Positions 26,951 through 36,234 of a stretch of 64,000 nt of DNA are shown piece after piece; within the stretch, counting starts at the first letter, position 1, and every line of letters begins with the position of its first letter. The DNA is taken from assembly GCA_023301795.1 (NCBI GenBank), contig JALZVU010000004.1:1-64000 (forward strand), in the 5' to 3' direction. The stretch comes from Granulosicoccus sp. (GTDB lineage: Bacteria > Pseudomonadota > Gammaproteobacteria > Granulosicoccales > Granulosicoccaceae). The position numbers and the translations under genes are program-made. Below the pieces are notes generated by a model. The model did no database searches. It saw nothing but the letters and a program-made list of their open reading frames with translations, and was not told the origin of the DNA.

Positions 26951-28498
26951 TCAGTAAATACAGCCCCCCACAGAGGGTGTAGTGCGATACCTGCGAATAG
27001 CTACCACGCCAAGTAACAGTACAAACCAGGACAACGATCCACCGCCCGATGACTGACTCTGCACTAGTGCCTCACCAGCAGGCGTGTCTTCTGAAGGCTC
27101 ATCAGCGCGACCTAATCGTGCCGCAAACGCCACGGCCTCACCTATTGCTATGGATACCTCGTCTCTGGATGCAGAACTGCCAGACGGGCAAAGATCAGTG
27201 GGTAACAACGTGTCAGCAAGACATACATCCAGAGCATGCTGACCTTCGCGTATAAGTTGTAACTCAGAGTCTGCTCCACACGCGATGGTTTGGCGCAAGC
27301 TGACAAAGTTGTCAATTTGCGAATCCGCCTCCTGCAACATACGCCCCGCTAGCGCATCACATAAGCGCACGGATTGACGCGCCTCCACTAATGTATCGCG
27401 CATGCCATGCACCATCAATACGGGTGGCACACTAATACCTTGCTCAACGATACGCACGGGAAAGCTGTTTTCTGGGACCGGGCTGGCACTGATGTCCACT
27501 AGATCAGCTTCAACACCAATCAAGCGCTCCAATATGCCGAGCCCTTGCTCGTCGGTATACAGGCCTTGCTGGGCACGCAGTGCGAAATCGGTGAAATCAG
27601 TAGGTGGATAAAACAGGACCGCACCTGCAACCTTGTCTGGCTCGTTAACTAACAACGACGTTGCCAGGTGGGCACCGGCCGATTGACCAAACACTACCGG
27701 CACCGGTTCGCTTTGGTAGCGCGATGAATTTTGTTCAACCCAGGCCAGTGCTGCTGAGGCATCGTCCGCAATCTGCGTGATGGTAGCTTGATTGCAAGCA
27801 GCACTGCCCTCGGAATCACTCAGTAGACGATAGAAAGGCGCATAAACTACAAACCCTTGCTCCACGTAATGTGGAATGGTCAGTTCAAGCCCGAAAAAAC
27901 CAAAACCACGCGCACTCCAGCTTCCACCATGCAGGGCCAGCATTGAAGGCCGCGTCTGATCATCAATAGGTACCGGGCTATCCGCATACACGCGCATTTC
28001 AAGTGAGCAGGTACCTCGCGGGGTGTCCACAGTTCGGTAGACCTGACGCTGTAGATACGGTTGCACGACGTCCTCAAGGGAGCGTGCACCCAGATCGAGG
28101 CGCGAGCCGGGAGATAGCGTCCAGGTGGGTGTGGTTATACCATTGCCCTCGCCCAGCAGATCTGCATCAAGTAGTAGGTTGCAGTGACTGAACAGCGAGG
28201 TGTTCTCAAATGGTAGGGGTATCTGGCAGTTATCATCCGAAAAATACTGGATCTCGCTGCTGTCGGGCGTCACCGCAGAGCAATCGGTTCCAGCTTGTGC
28301 GTAAACAGGGTTTACTGGCATGTCGGCAAAGACAGGATCTAGAAGAGCACACACGAGCACACTCTGAAACAGACCTTCCAAGCTCTGTTCTTGAGCATGA
28401 ACTTGAACGCTCCCAGCCAGCAACATGCTCGTGCACAGCGCCGTGAGCGTGTATTTTGCGCGTAGACGGCCTGAAACTTTAAGAGGTGAACTGATCAT
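26951..28498 (-). CDS. Secreted alpha/beta-hydrolase (HSL-like esterase) with GlyGly-CTERM-like tail
   Basis: The 515-residue protein has a signal peptide (about 1-35, VHA-QE), an oxyanion loop HGGSW (190-194), nucleophile elbow GQSAGAH (S273), acid D368 (GMRDT) and H421 (GQHAL), giving a complete Ser-Asp-His triad. The C-terminus has GGGS (485-488), a hydrophobic run to about 501, then RRYR, which resembles the GlyGly-CTERM sorting signal cut by rhombosortase; eleven more residues follow, which is unusual. Many cysteines suggest disulfides. It would hydrolyse carboxylic esters outside the cytoplasm. Confidence 0.8.
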   Translation of the reverse strand: MISSPLKVSGRLRAKYTLTALCTSMLLAGSVQVHAQEQSLEGLFQSVLVCALLDPVFADMPVNPVYAQAGTDCSAVTPDSSEIQYFSDDNCQIPLPFENTSLFSHCNLLLDADLLGEGNGITTPTWTLSPGSRLDLGARSLEDVVQPYLQRQVYRTVDTPRGTCSLEMRVYADSPVPIDDQTRPSMLALHGGSWSARGFGFFGLELTIPHYVEQGFVVYAPFYRLLSDSEGSAACNQATITQIADDASAALAWVEQNSSRYQSEPVPVVFGQSAGAHLATSLLVNEPDKVAGAVLFYPPTDFTDFALRAQQGLYTDEQGLGILERLIGVEADLVDISASPVPENSFPVRIVEQGISVPPVLMVHGMRDTLVEARQSVRLCDALAGRMLQEADSQIDNFVSLRQTIACGADSELQLIREGQHALDVCLADTLLPTDLCPSGSSASRDEVSIAIGEAVAFAARLGRADEPSEDTPAGEALVQSQSSGGGSLSWFVLLLGVVAIRRYRTTPSVGGCIY

Positions 28499-28565
28499 TA
28501 CGTTCTCGTTGTTAATAACAATACAGGTACTGCAATTTGTACGCGTAATTTACAACAAAGTACCG

Positions 28566-29441
28566 TCATAACAGTGATATTAATTCTGGAATGTAGCGCT
28601 CGCCCATCCCGGCATTCACTTGATCCTCAAAAATACTGGTAATCGCCTCACAAACCCGAGTGTCTATCGCTAGATCATCAGCCATCGTAGTGTAATAACG
28701 CGTGTCCTTTGCCGCGTTGGATAGCGAAAAAACAAACCCTTGCGTCTCGTTGGCTGTGATATACGACGTAAAGCGATCCAGCACAACGCTGCGCCCCCCG
28801 CCGTTGCCCAGAACCTCTAACAAGACGTCAGGCGCCACCCCCGATTTTGCAGATGCCGCGGCAGCTTCAGCCAGCACAGCAGAAAAGCCCAGCGATACAA
28901 AATTGTGAATCAATTTGAGCGTATGGCCAGCTCCCACAGCGCCCGCATGGGTGATGTTTTCAGCAAAGCACTTCATTAGTGGCAATTGATCATTGAACAG
29001 CTGTGAGTCACCGCCTACAATCAGGTTTAAACGTCCCTCAGCAGCCTCTTTAGGTGTTCGGGTCATGGGCGCATCCAGAAAATGGCCTCCTGCTTCATGT
29101 ACTTTGGCTGCCAGTCGCTCAGTTGACTGCGGAATTGCCGTTGAACAATCAATAATCACGGTCCCCGGAGTCATCCCGGCAAGCACACCGTCATGCCGAC
29201 CAAGGACGTCTTCGACCTCAGGGCTGCCGGTGACACACAGAATCAGCACGTCACACGCCTGCGCCATCTGTGCAGCTGTCGCGCATGGCTCACCACCTAA
29301 CGCCTGCAACGCATCGGTTGGCTGATTGCCCGGATGATCCAGGTACATCAAATGTCTGCCAGATTTTGCGATATTTAACGCAATCCCATGGCCCATGTGC
29401 CCGACCCCGATGATGCCTGTTTTTTGATTATCCATTGTCAT
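28566..29441 (-). CDS. 3-hydroxyisobutyrate dehydrogenase-family oxidoreductase
   Basis: The 291-residue protein has the Rossmann motif GVGHMGHGIALNIAKSG at the N-terminus, the family signature around CSTAIPQ, a GGDSQLF segment and the catalytic Lys region LKLIHNF. Members act on 3-hydroxy acids such as 3-hydroxyisobutyrate or tartronate semialdehyde; the present one cannot be assigned. It is transcribed away from the ROK/NagA pair, with a 220-bp gap between. Confidence 0.87.
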   Translation of the reverse strand: MTMDNQKTGIIGVGHMGHGIALNIAKSGRHLMYLDHPGNQPTDALQALGGEPCATAAQMAQACDVLILCVTGSPEVEDVLGRHDGVLAGMTPGTVIIDCSTAIPQSTERLAAKVHEAGGHFLDAPMTRTPKEAAEGRLNLIVGGDSQLFNDQLPLMKCFAENITHAGAVGAGHTLKLIHNFVSLGFSAVLAEAAAASAKSGVAPDVLLEVLGNGGGRSVVLDRFTSYITANETQGFVFSLSNAAKDTRYYTTMADDLAIDTRVCEAITSIFEDQVNAGMGERYIPELISLL

Positions 29442-29661
29442 ATTCTCAACATTTAAACCAGACTGTGTAACTGTGAAGATAGCGGTTCGGCTATCAGCGA
29501 AAGGGAACCGATAACAAACTCTATGGCTCTGGCAATAAGCCGTTACACAAAGAACGCCTATACTGAAATACTTAACCGCAACTCAATGCTGCAATGATCA
29601 TCATTTGGCCTAATCGTAAACGTCATGAATCCTCCAGATACACCCTATCTGATCATCGGTC

Positions 29662-30558
29662 ATGATATCGGGCGGAATCGATTTAGGCGGCACAAAGATC
29701 GAGGCACGATTGTTCGATGGGCCCGACGCTCACACGGTTGTTACTCGGCGAATTGCCACACCAGTGTCAAATTACGATGCCATGCTGGATGCACTGATTG
29801 AGCAAATAGAGTGGCTGTTCGACAATGCGTCTGGCAATAGAGAAATACCCGTGGGGATAGCCATACCGGGTATCGTAGATCCTCATTCAGGCATGGTGTT
29901 CACAGCAAACATACCAGCATCCAATCATAACATCGGCGATGACCTGGCCGCACGGCTGAAGCGCCATTTCGTTGTGGTTAACGACGGCATGGCCTTTGCC
30001 GTTTCCGAAGCCAGGCAAGGTGCAGCCCAAGGCTATAGAAGTGTCATGAGCCTGATCCTGGGGACCGGCGTTGGCGGCGGCTTTTGTATGGATGGAGAGC
30101 TCACTCACCGGCACGGCAATCTGGCCGTAGAGGTGGGGCACATCGCCTTACCCGCCAGCGCGATAGCCAGACACGAACTCCCCCTATGGCGTTGCGGGTG
30201 CGGACGCATGGCGTGTATGGAAACCTGCATCTCAGGTACTGGTCTGAGTAATATCGCCGAATTCAAATTAGGCACGCGGCTAGCCGCTGAGCAATTGATC
30301 GGTGACGAACATGCACTGGTACTGGATATCTGGTCCGATATTGCAGGCGAATGCCTACTAACCATACAGCTGGTTCTGGATCCTGATTGCATTGTGATCG
30401 GTGGAGGCTTGTCAAAGCTTCATAACGTGACACAACGCTTGAGCGATGCACTGAAACATCACGCACTCAGTAAGACTGGCATTCCTGATATTGTGATAGC
30501 CCAACACGGAGACAGCTCAGGGGCACGCGGAGCTGCTCTTCTGGCGATCAAGCAATAA
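29662..30558 (+). CDS. ROK-family sugar kinase, probable N-acetylglucosamine kinase
   Basis: The 298-residue enzyme has the ATP motif GGIDLGGTKIEARLFDG, catalytic D108 (VVNDGMAF), and a structural zinc site made by H160 and C178, C180, C185 (CGCGRMAC). The product is next to nagA, 24 bases apart on the same strand, which favours GlcNAc as substrate; fructose or glucose kinases look similar. There is no clear ribosome-binding site before ATG 29662, but the protein starts at the normal family position. Confidence 0.85.
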   Translation: MISGGIDLGGTKIEARLFDGPDAHTVVTRRIATPVSNYDAMLDALIEQIEWLFDNASGNREIPVGIAIPGIVDPHSGMVFTANIPASNHNIGDDLAARLKRHFVVVNDGMAFAVSEARQGAAQGYRSVMSLILGTGVGGGFCMDGELTHRHGNLAVEVGHIALPASAIARHELPLWRCGCGRMACMETCISGTGLSNIAEFKLGTRLAAEQLIGDEHALVLDIWSDIAGECLLTIQLVLDPDCIVIGGGLSKLHNVTQRLSDALKHHALSKTGIPDIVIAQHGDSSGARGAALLAIKQ

Positions 30559-30582
30559 GCTCCCTATCTACTAGACAAGCCC

Positions 30583-31674
30583 ATGTTAATACGCGCTGAA
30601 CATCTTTGGTGGAATCACCAGCATCACACCGACATGCTGGTTGAGCTACACAATGAGCGCGTCATATCAATACGCACTTTTGACAACAGCATTGCGGACT
30701 TCATAGTCCATCTGATTGCTCCTCTGCTCACTGATCTACAAGTTAATGGCGGTGGGGGCATCCTGGTTAACAACAACCCAACACCATCCGGACTTCAAGG
30801 CGTTGCCGCTGCGCACCGTCAGCTGGGTACTGGCACTATCCTTCCGACAGTTATCACTGACACGTTTGAGGTTATGGAAGCGGCCTGTGAGGCTGCGTTA
30901 AGTGTCATGCACAAGCCTGGAATAGGCGGTTTGCATATCGAGGGGCCGCACTTGGCGGTTGAACGTCGAGGCACCCACCTTGCAAAACACATACGCCCGC
31001 TAGACAAGCAAACCGTAGTATTAGTGGAGCGCATGCGTAGTCGCGGCTTGCCTGTGATGATTACACTGGCACCGGAACATGCAGAGCTGGACTTGCTGCA
31101 ACGCCTTGCACATAGCGGTGCAGTTGTCTCCGGCGGTCATTCGGCAGCCACCCTTACGCAAACACAACTTGCGCTGGACAACGGCCTATCCTGTTTTACG
31201 CACTTGTACAACGCCATGCCACCCATGTCTTCAAGAGTTCCCGGGATCCTTGGCGCTGCATTGGATTCCCACGCTCATGCGGGGATCATTGTCGACGGCA
31301 TTCACGTCTCTTGGGAAATGGTACGCATAGCGCTACGAGCGCGCCCCTCTAAAAATTTGTGCTTCGCTGTATCTGATGCCATGGCAACCGTCGGCGGTCC
31401 TGATCATTTCACCTTGTACGGACAGGATATCCGCGTACAAGATGGTGCCCTGATTAACGCGGAAGGCGCACTGGCAGGTGCGCATATAGATCTGCTAACC
31501 AGCCTGTGCAATCTTGTACATTCAGTGGCATTACCCTACTCCGAAGCACTCCCAATGGTCACAGATATACCGCGCTCACTGATGAAGCTGCCGCCCGCCT
31601 TTGTTGATGTCGGAACACCATTGAGCGATCTCTTGATTATCGATGATGCCTTCAAGATCGTTACCATTCACTGA
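30583..31674 (+). CDS. nagA: N-acetylglucosamine-6-phosphate deacetylase
   Basis: The 363-residue amidohydrolase has metal ligand E120 (HIEGPH), H186 (SGGHS), H207 (THLYNAMPPMSSR) and catalytic D265 (VSDAMATVGG), all typical for NagA. It removes the acetyl group from GlcNAc-6-phosphate to give glucosamine-6-phosphate. With the upstream ROK kinase it forms a two-gene amino-sugar unit. A nagB deaminase is not in the window. Confidence 0.92.
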   Translation: MLIRAEHLWWNHQHHTDMLVELHNERVISIRTFDNSIADFIVHLIAPLLTDLQVNGGGGILVNNNPTPSGLQGVAAAHRQLGTGTILPTVITDTFEVMEAACEAALSVMHKPGIGGLHIEGPHLAVERRGTHLAKHIRPLDKQTVVLVERMRSRGLPVMITLAPEHAELDLLQRLAHSGAVVSGGHSAATLTQTQLALDNGLSCFTHLYNAMPPMSSRVPGILGAALDSHAHAGIIVDGIHVSWEMVRIALRARPSKNLCFAVSDAMATVGGPDHFTLYGQDIRVQDGALINAEGALAGAHIDLLTSLCNLVHSVALPYSEALPMVTDIPRSLMKLPPAFVDVGTPLSDLLIIDDAFKIVTIH

Positions 31675-31888
31675 ATAGCATTCGCTGGCGGTGGCACAGC
31701 CGAATGGGCGATCGGATAGTGGCAGGCTCCCGAGAATGAGAATGCAAAGCCTGCCAATGCTCGATACAGGAACCATAGTGAGCGTCACTTTGCCACGCAA
31801 TATCGCCAGCAACGACAAGAGTTGAAAAGGATACTAAACCTAGGTATCTTGCCTCAGCGCCAAGCTTTTGCTACTGAGTCAAGTCACT

Positions 31889-32533
31889 ATGCCATCCTAC
31901 GACAGCCTGATAAATGCATTTATAACCCTGTTCGTCACGATTGACCCCATTGGTAATGCACCGTTATTTCTGGGTTTGACAGTAGGCCTGTCAGCGGCAG
32001 CCAGGCGCTCGATTGCCATTCGTGGCTCTATTATCTCTTTCGGCATTCTCACGCTGTTTGCGATTACAGGTATGGCTATCCTCGATGCCATTGGTATTAC
32101 CATGAGCGCGTTCAGGATTGCCGGTGGATTGCTACTGTTCGTCACAGCCTTTGAGATGATCTATGGGCAACGACAAGAGCGCCGCGAAGAGACAACAAAT
32201 GTGGCGGTATCAGAACATATTGCCAATCTGGCGGTATTTCCTTTAGCTATTCCTTTGATAGCAGGTCCCGGAGCCATATCTGCAACCATACTGCTTGCAT
32301 CAGAATTGTCTGCTGATCCGGCAAGCAACAGCTACGCAACCACCGCAGCGCTCGTAGGCATCATCGCTATCCTGATGCTCTTCACCGCAGTCGTCCTTAT
32401 CGCTGCCGAAGCATTGGACAAATACATAGGTGTTACTGGCAAACTGGTACTAACCCGCTTACTCGGTGTGCTGCTGGCGGCTCTGTCGGTGCAGTACATT
32501 GCTGATGGTGTAATGGCATTTTCAATGTCATGA
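31889..32533 (+). CDS. MarC-family integral membrane protein
   Basis: The 214-residue protein has six hydrophobic segments and the family motifs FVTIDPIGNAP near the N-terminus and FPLAIPLIAGPGAISATILL in the middle. MarC/YhcE proteins were once tied to antibiotic resistance, but the role is not established. ATG 31889 is preferred to TTG 31868 as the family start. Confidence 0.88.
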   Translation: MPSYDSLINAFITLFVTIDPIGNAPLFLGLTVGLSAAARRSIAIRGSIISFGILTLFAITGMAILDAIGITMSAFRIAGGLLLFVTAFEMIYGQRQERREETTNVAVSEHIANLAVFPLAIPLIAGPGAISATILLASELSADPASNSYATTAALVGIIAILMLFTAVVLIAAEALDKYIGVTGKLVLTRLLGVLLAALSVQYIADGVMAFSMS

Positions 32534-32577
32534 AACGCACAGATTAATAAGGTCGACCAATCAAAGTAGCCACACGA

Positions 32578-33624
32578 GTGCATTACAACCCACAGACGCT
32601 CAAACAAAACACCTCGGCCATCCTCGTTGCCTCAGCGGGTGCAGGTGTGGCAATACTGATCGGTTTCCCAGCACCCTGGCTAACAGGCTCAGCCATTGCG
32701 GTAACGTGTGCCAGCATCATGGGGATGCGCGCCGACATTCATCCTTGGTTGCGCAATATGGCGTTTGTGCTCATTGGCATTGCCATGGGCAGCACCATCA
32801 CTCCCGAGGTGTTTGCTGCAGCGGCAACCTGGTGGGCAAGCTTTGCGCTGTTGGCAGGCTCACTTGTCATCATGCTCTGGCTTTGTCCGCTGCTACTCAT
32901 ACGTTACTGGCAATTTGACAGGACCACAGCGTTTTTGTCTTCCTCACCCGGACATTTGAGTTTCATTCTCGGTTTGTCTGCAAATTCAGGCGCAAACTTG
33001 CCGGCGGTAAGCGTGATACAAAGTATCCGTGTGCTTATGCTGACACTGGTCATCCCACTGATTGTTACCTTGCTCGGCTATGAACCTGCCAGCCTGCCAG
33101 GCGTAGAGCATGCGATGCCGGTACAGCAGTTCATGGGCACTCTAAGTGTGGCGATAGTTTTATCCTGGATTGCTAGCCGTTATAGCTTGCCTACCGCCTA
33201 CTTACTCTGCGGTATGTTCGTCGCGGGCGTATCACAGGTCACAGGCATAGCATCGGGCGGCCTACATCCTATCGTGTCCATGCTGGCCATTATCGTTATG
33301 GGCGCGATCCTTGGCACGCGCTTTTCTGGCGTAGCAGTATCTGACCTACTGCGCGCCTTGTCTGCCGGATTGTTCGTCACCACTGTTGTGCTACTTATAA
33401 CGGCCGTAGCTGCACTACTGTTTTCCCATTTGAGTGGCCTGCCCGTGGCACAGCTGCTTATTGCGTTCGCACCCGGTGGCGTCGAAGCCATGGCAGCACT
33501 GGCGCTCATGCTGGACGCAGACCCAGCGTTTGTTGCAGCACACCACGCGTGGCGGTTGGTCGTATTATCGGTGATAGTGCCGATATGGATGATTGCTCAC
33601 TCCTTGCGCGCCCCATCGGACTGA
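32578..33624 (+). CDS. AbrB-family membrane protein (putative transporter)
   Basis: The 348-residue protein has about ten hydrophobic segments arranged in two similar halves, each with a GFPAPWLTGS or YSLPTAYLLCG element, followed by an FAPGGVEAMAALALMLDADPAFVAAHHAWR signature typical of the AbrB family (no relation to the Bacillus regulator). The start is GTG. Members are annotated as putative ammonia monooxygenases, but this is unsupported; transport is more likely. It overlaps convergently with cutC by 28 bases. Confidence 0.85.
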   Translation: MHYNPQTLKQNTSAILVASAGAGVAILIGFPAPWLTGSAIAVTCASIMGMRADIHPWLRNMAFVLIGIAMGSTITPEVFAAAATWWASFALLAGSLVIMLWLCPLLLIRYWQFDRTTAFLSSSPGHLSFILGLSANSGANLPAVSVIQSIRVLMLTLVIPLIVTLLGYEPASLPGVEHAMPVQQFMGTLSVAIVLSWIASRYSLPTAYLLCGMFVAGVSQVTGIASGGLHPIVSMLAIIVMGAILGTRFSGVAVSDLLRALSAGLFVTTVVLLITAVAALLFSHLSGLPVAQLLIAFAPGGVEAMAALALMLDADPAFVAAHHAWRLVVLSVIVPIWMIAHSLRAPSD

Positions 33625-34349
33625 ATCTTCCCCAGCCCCTGAATAGCGTTTTTAAACTGCATCACCCGCCTTTGCTCAGTGTCCGATCTGATCCCTATTC
33701 CAATTAATGAACAATCACGTTGAGCTAAAATCTGTGTACTGCATGAGGCGTGTATCGCATCCACACCGATATCCATAAGGGCCGGTATCGCCTCAAGCGT
33801 GACGCCCCCACCTGCCATAATCTGTATGCGTCCGGCAGCCTGATGCACAAGACTTGATAATAGCGTTAGTCCATCAGGTACGTTGCTGGCCTGACCAGAG
33901 GTGAGAATGCGCGTAAAGCCTAAGTCAACGGCTATCTCCAATGCCTCACTAACATCTGCCGTTAAATCAAACGCCCGATGCAACGTCTTATCCAAATCGC
34001 CAGCTGACGCCGACAAGGTTTGTAGCGCATCTGTATCCAAAGAGTTGTCCGACCGCAAAGCCCCCAGAACAACACCTTCAAGCCCTGCCGTTTTTACCGC
34101 GTCTATATCCGCCAGCATTACATCAATGTCATCGGGCGTATAGACAAAGTCACCCGGGCGCGGCCGAATCATCACGTGGCTTTGTTTAAACATTCGCGCA
34201 CTTGAATAAAGTAGGCCCGCGCTCGGTGTCAGCCCGCCCAGTGCTAGCGCTGCACACAGCTCTATTCTGTCTGCACCACCTGCGATAGCAGCATGTAAAC
34301 CCTGAGCACTGTCCACGCAGACTTCGAACATCACTTTCTTATTGTTCAT
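33597..34349 (-). CDS. cutC: CutC-family protein
   Basis: The 250-residue TIM-barrel protein has the CutC hallmarks FEVCVDSAQGLHAAIAGGADRIELC, MIRPRPGDFVYT and RAFD. The family has been linked to copper tolerance, but its reaction is not known. ATG 34349 is chosen over TTG 34376; ATG 34331 (MFEVCVD) is also possible. The gene faces away from the thiamine riboswitch. Confidence 0.9.
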   Translation of the reverse strand: MNNKKVMFEVCVDSAQGLHAAIAGGADRIELCAALALGGLTPSAGLLYSSARMFKQSHVMIRPRPGDFVYTPDDIDVMLADIDAVKTAGLEGVVLGALRSDNSLDTDALQTLSASAGDLDKTLHRAFDLTADVSEALEIAVDLGFTRILTSGQASNVPDGLTLLSSLVHQAAGRIQIMAGGGVTLEAIPALMDIGVDAIHASCSTQILAQRDCSLIGIGIRSDTEQRRVMQFKNAIQGLGKIQSDGARKE

Positions 34350-34401
34350 ATCAACAAAGTGTAGTGCAACGCGCAAATTCTATGTGCTATCCTGCAAACC
34401 A

Positions 34402-34513
34402 CTTGACGGGGTGCTGAATCACTGGTGAAAACCGGGTGTTCGGCTGAGATGCTGCAGCAGACTGCGCGATCCCGATGAACCTGATGCGGGTAATGCCGAC
34501 GAAGGGATTCAAG
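34402..34513 (+). ncRNA. TPP (Thi-box) riboswitch
   Basis: The 5' part contains GGGGTGC and GGCTGAGATGC; the 3' part contains the strongly conserved segment GATGAACCTGATGCGGGTAATGCCGACGAAGGGA, split here across 34473-34507. P1 can form between CTTG at 34402-34405 and CAAG at 34510-34513. It controls the thiamine operon beginning with thiD 80 bases downstream, and its 3' end precedes the ribosome-binding site; translational or transcriptional control cannot be settled by eye. Confidence 0.95.
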
Positions 34514-34594
34514 CGCTGCGGGTCAGTTCGAGATCCCCCCTTAAATCCTCTTCTTTGTAGCACTGCCTGTTATCTGCCAACGCGGAAGATGTGC

Positions 34595-35476
34595 ATGTCA
34601 AAAGAAGTGAGTTCTGGAATCATCAACGGCAATATCGGCAGCCATGCTGGCGACAATAGTGCTCACCGTACACCCATTGCACTGACCATTGCAGGATCTG
34701 ACTCAGGCGGTGGCGCAGGCATTCAGGCCGATTTGAAAACGTTCAGTGCATTAGGTGTGTATGGCGCAAGCGTAATCACAGCGCTCACTGCCCAGAACAC
34801 GCAAAGCGTTGCGGCTATTCATGATGTACCGGCTGATTTTGTCGCACAACAGATGGTAGCGGTACTCAACGATCTGGATGTATGCGCTATAAAAATCGGC
34901 ATGCTTTCAAGCGTTAGTATCATCAAGAGCGTTAGCAAAGTACTCACTGAATTTCCGCACATTCCGGTTGTACTGGATCCCGTCATGATTGCAAAAAGTG
35001 GCGACTCCCTGTTACAGCCAGACGCTGTGGATGCCTTACTGGAATATCTATGCGAACGGGCCAGTGTCATCACACCCAATATCCCAGAGGCTGCGCGCCT
35101 GCTGGGTGCAGATGAAGCCAATACACTGGAACAAATGCAGGAGCAAGCGCGCACATTGAGCCAGATGGCCACGTGTTCTGTCCTACTCAAAGGTGGCCAC
35201 CTGGACGCTGCCCACAGCACAGACCTTCTATATATAAACGGCGAATCACACCGTTTTGAATTTGAACGCATCAGTACTCAAAACACACACGGTACCGGTT
35301 GTACGCTCTCTTCTGCTATCGCTGCAGGGCTTGCAAAAGGTCTGGATATTGAAACTGCCATTGAGCACGCAACCCTCTATGTGCATGCTGCAATTTCAGC
35401 TGCTGACTCCCTGCACATAGGACGTGGGCACGGTCCAGTACATCACTTTCACGCCTTGTGGAACAAAAGCTGTTAA
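34595..35476 (+). CDS. thiD: Hydroxymethylpyrimidine (phosphate) kinase
   Basis: The 293-residue enzyme has the ThiD motifs IAGSDSGGGAGIQADLKTFSA, KIGML, DPVMIAKSG and NTHGTGCTLSSAIAAG. It phosphorylates HMP to HMP-PP via HMP-P in thiamine synthesis. ATG 34595 is set by GGAAG six bases upstream; longer frames run into the riboswitch. There is an N-terminal extension of about 30 residues before the kinase core. It shares a TAATG junction with the ABC ATPase that follows. Confidence 0.95.
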   Translation: MSKEVSSGIINGNIGSHAGDNSAHRTPIALTIAGSDSGGGAGIQADLKTFSALGVYGASVITALTAQNTQSVAAIHDVPADFVAQQMVAVLNDLDVCAIKIGMLSSVSIIKSVSKVLTEFPHIPVVLDPVMIAKSGDSLLQPDAVDALLEYLCERASVITPNIPEAARLLGADEANTLEQMQEQARTLSQMATCSVLLKGGHLDAAHSTDLLYINGESHRFEFERISTQNTHGTGCTLSSAIAAGLAKGLDIETAIEHATLYVHAAISAADSLHIGRGHGPVHHFHALWNKSC

Positions 35477-36234
35477 TGAGGTCTGCCATCACGCTTGAGT
35501 CGGTAGATCTGACGCACTCACAGCACCGTGTTTTCAAAGACCTTTCAATGAATTTCGAGAAAGGTCTATGGCACAGCGTGTTGGGCCGTAGTGGCGTTGG
35601 TAAAACATCCTTGCTACGGCTCATAGCCGGCTTGCAAAAACCCGATGCTGGAGAAATACGGTTCGACAACAATGCAAGCCTGAAATCACAAGTTGCCTAT
35701 GTACCGCAAGACGACAGTCTTTTGCCCTGGCTAAGCATCGTTGACAACGTACAGCTTGGACCGCGCCTGCGTGGAGAGGCTACTTCAGCAACCCGCGAAC
35801 GCGCACTCAAATTACTAAAAGATGTAGGCCTGCGAGAATGGCGCGACAACTTGCCAGCAACGCTTTCAGGCGGTATGCGACAGCGAGTCGCACTGGCTCG
35901 TACCCTGCTTGAAAACCCGCCGGTGGTTCTCATGGACGAACCGTTTAGCAGACTGGATGCTATAACCCGACACGAGTTACAAGGTGTAGCGTTTGAACTG
36001 CTGCGCGGACGCACCGTGATTCTGGTAACGCACGATCCGGCAGAGGCGTTGAGACTGTCTCACAAGGTGCATGTACTGCAACCCGGCATCCCGTCGCGAT
36101 GCCCCACGCTAGAGCTTGAATCACAGCCCTTACGTGGCATTGAGAGCGACGTGCTTATGCAACAGTTACCCCAATTGTGGAGGCTGCTGGAGGTACAAGA
36201 TAGCGATGCAATTGAGGCGAATTCAACATCATGA
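35476..36234 (+). CDS. ABC ATPase of an HMP-precursor importer (ThiZ-like)
   Basis: The 252-residue ATPase has Walker A GRSGVGKTS, LSGGMRQRVALAR and Walker B VVLMDEPFSRLD. It belongs to the nitrate/taurine/HMP importer group. ATG 35476 overlaps the thiD stop by one base, and its stop overlaps the permease start by 4 bases. Its position in a TPP-controlled operon supports uptake of a pyrimidine precursor such as formyl-aminopyrimidine or HMP. Confidence 0.88.
   Translation: MRSAITLESVDLTHSQHRVFKDLSMNFEKGLWHSVLGRSGVGKTSLLRLIAGLQKPDAGEIRFDNNASLKSQVAYVPQDDSLLPWLSIVDNVQLGPRLRGEATSATRERALKLLKDVGLREWRDNLPATLSGGMRQRVALARTLLENPPVVLMDEPFSRLDAITRHELQGVAFELLRGRTVILVTHDPAEALRLSHKVHVLQPGIPSRCPTLELESQPLRGIESDVLMQQLPQLWRLLEVQDSDAIEANSTS

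Noticed and set aside
27061..27070. Other ACTAGT words (also near 3420)
   Set aside because: They match only six bases of the operator and lie in coding sequence, so they were not counted as sites.
28233..28436. Small frame within the esterase gene
   Set aside because: Alternative-frame shadow in a cysteine-rich coding region.
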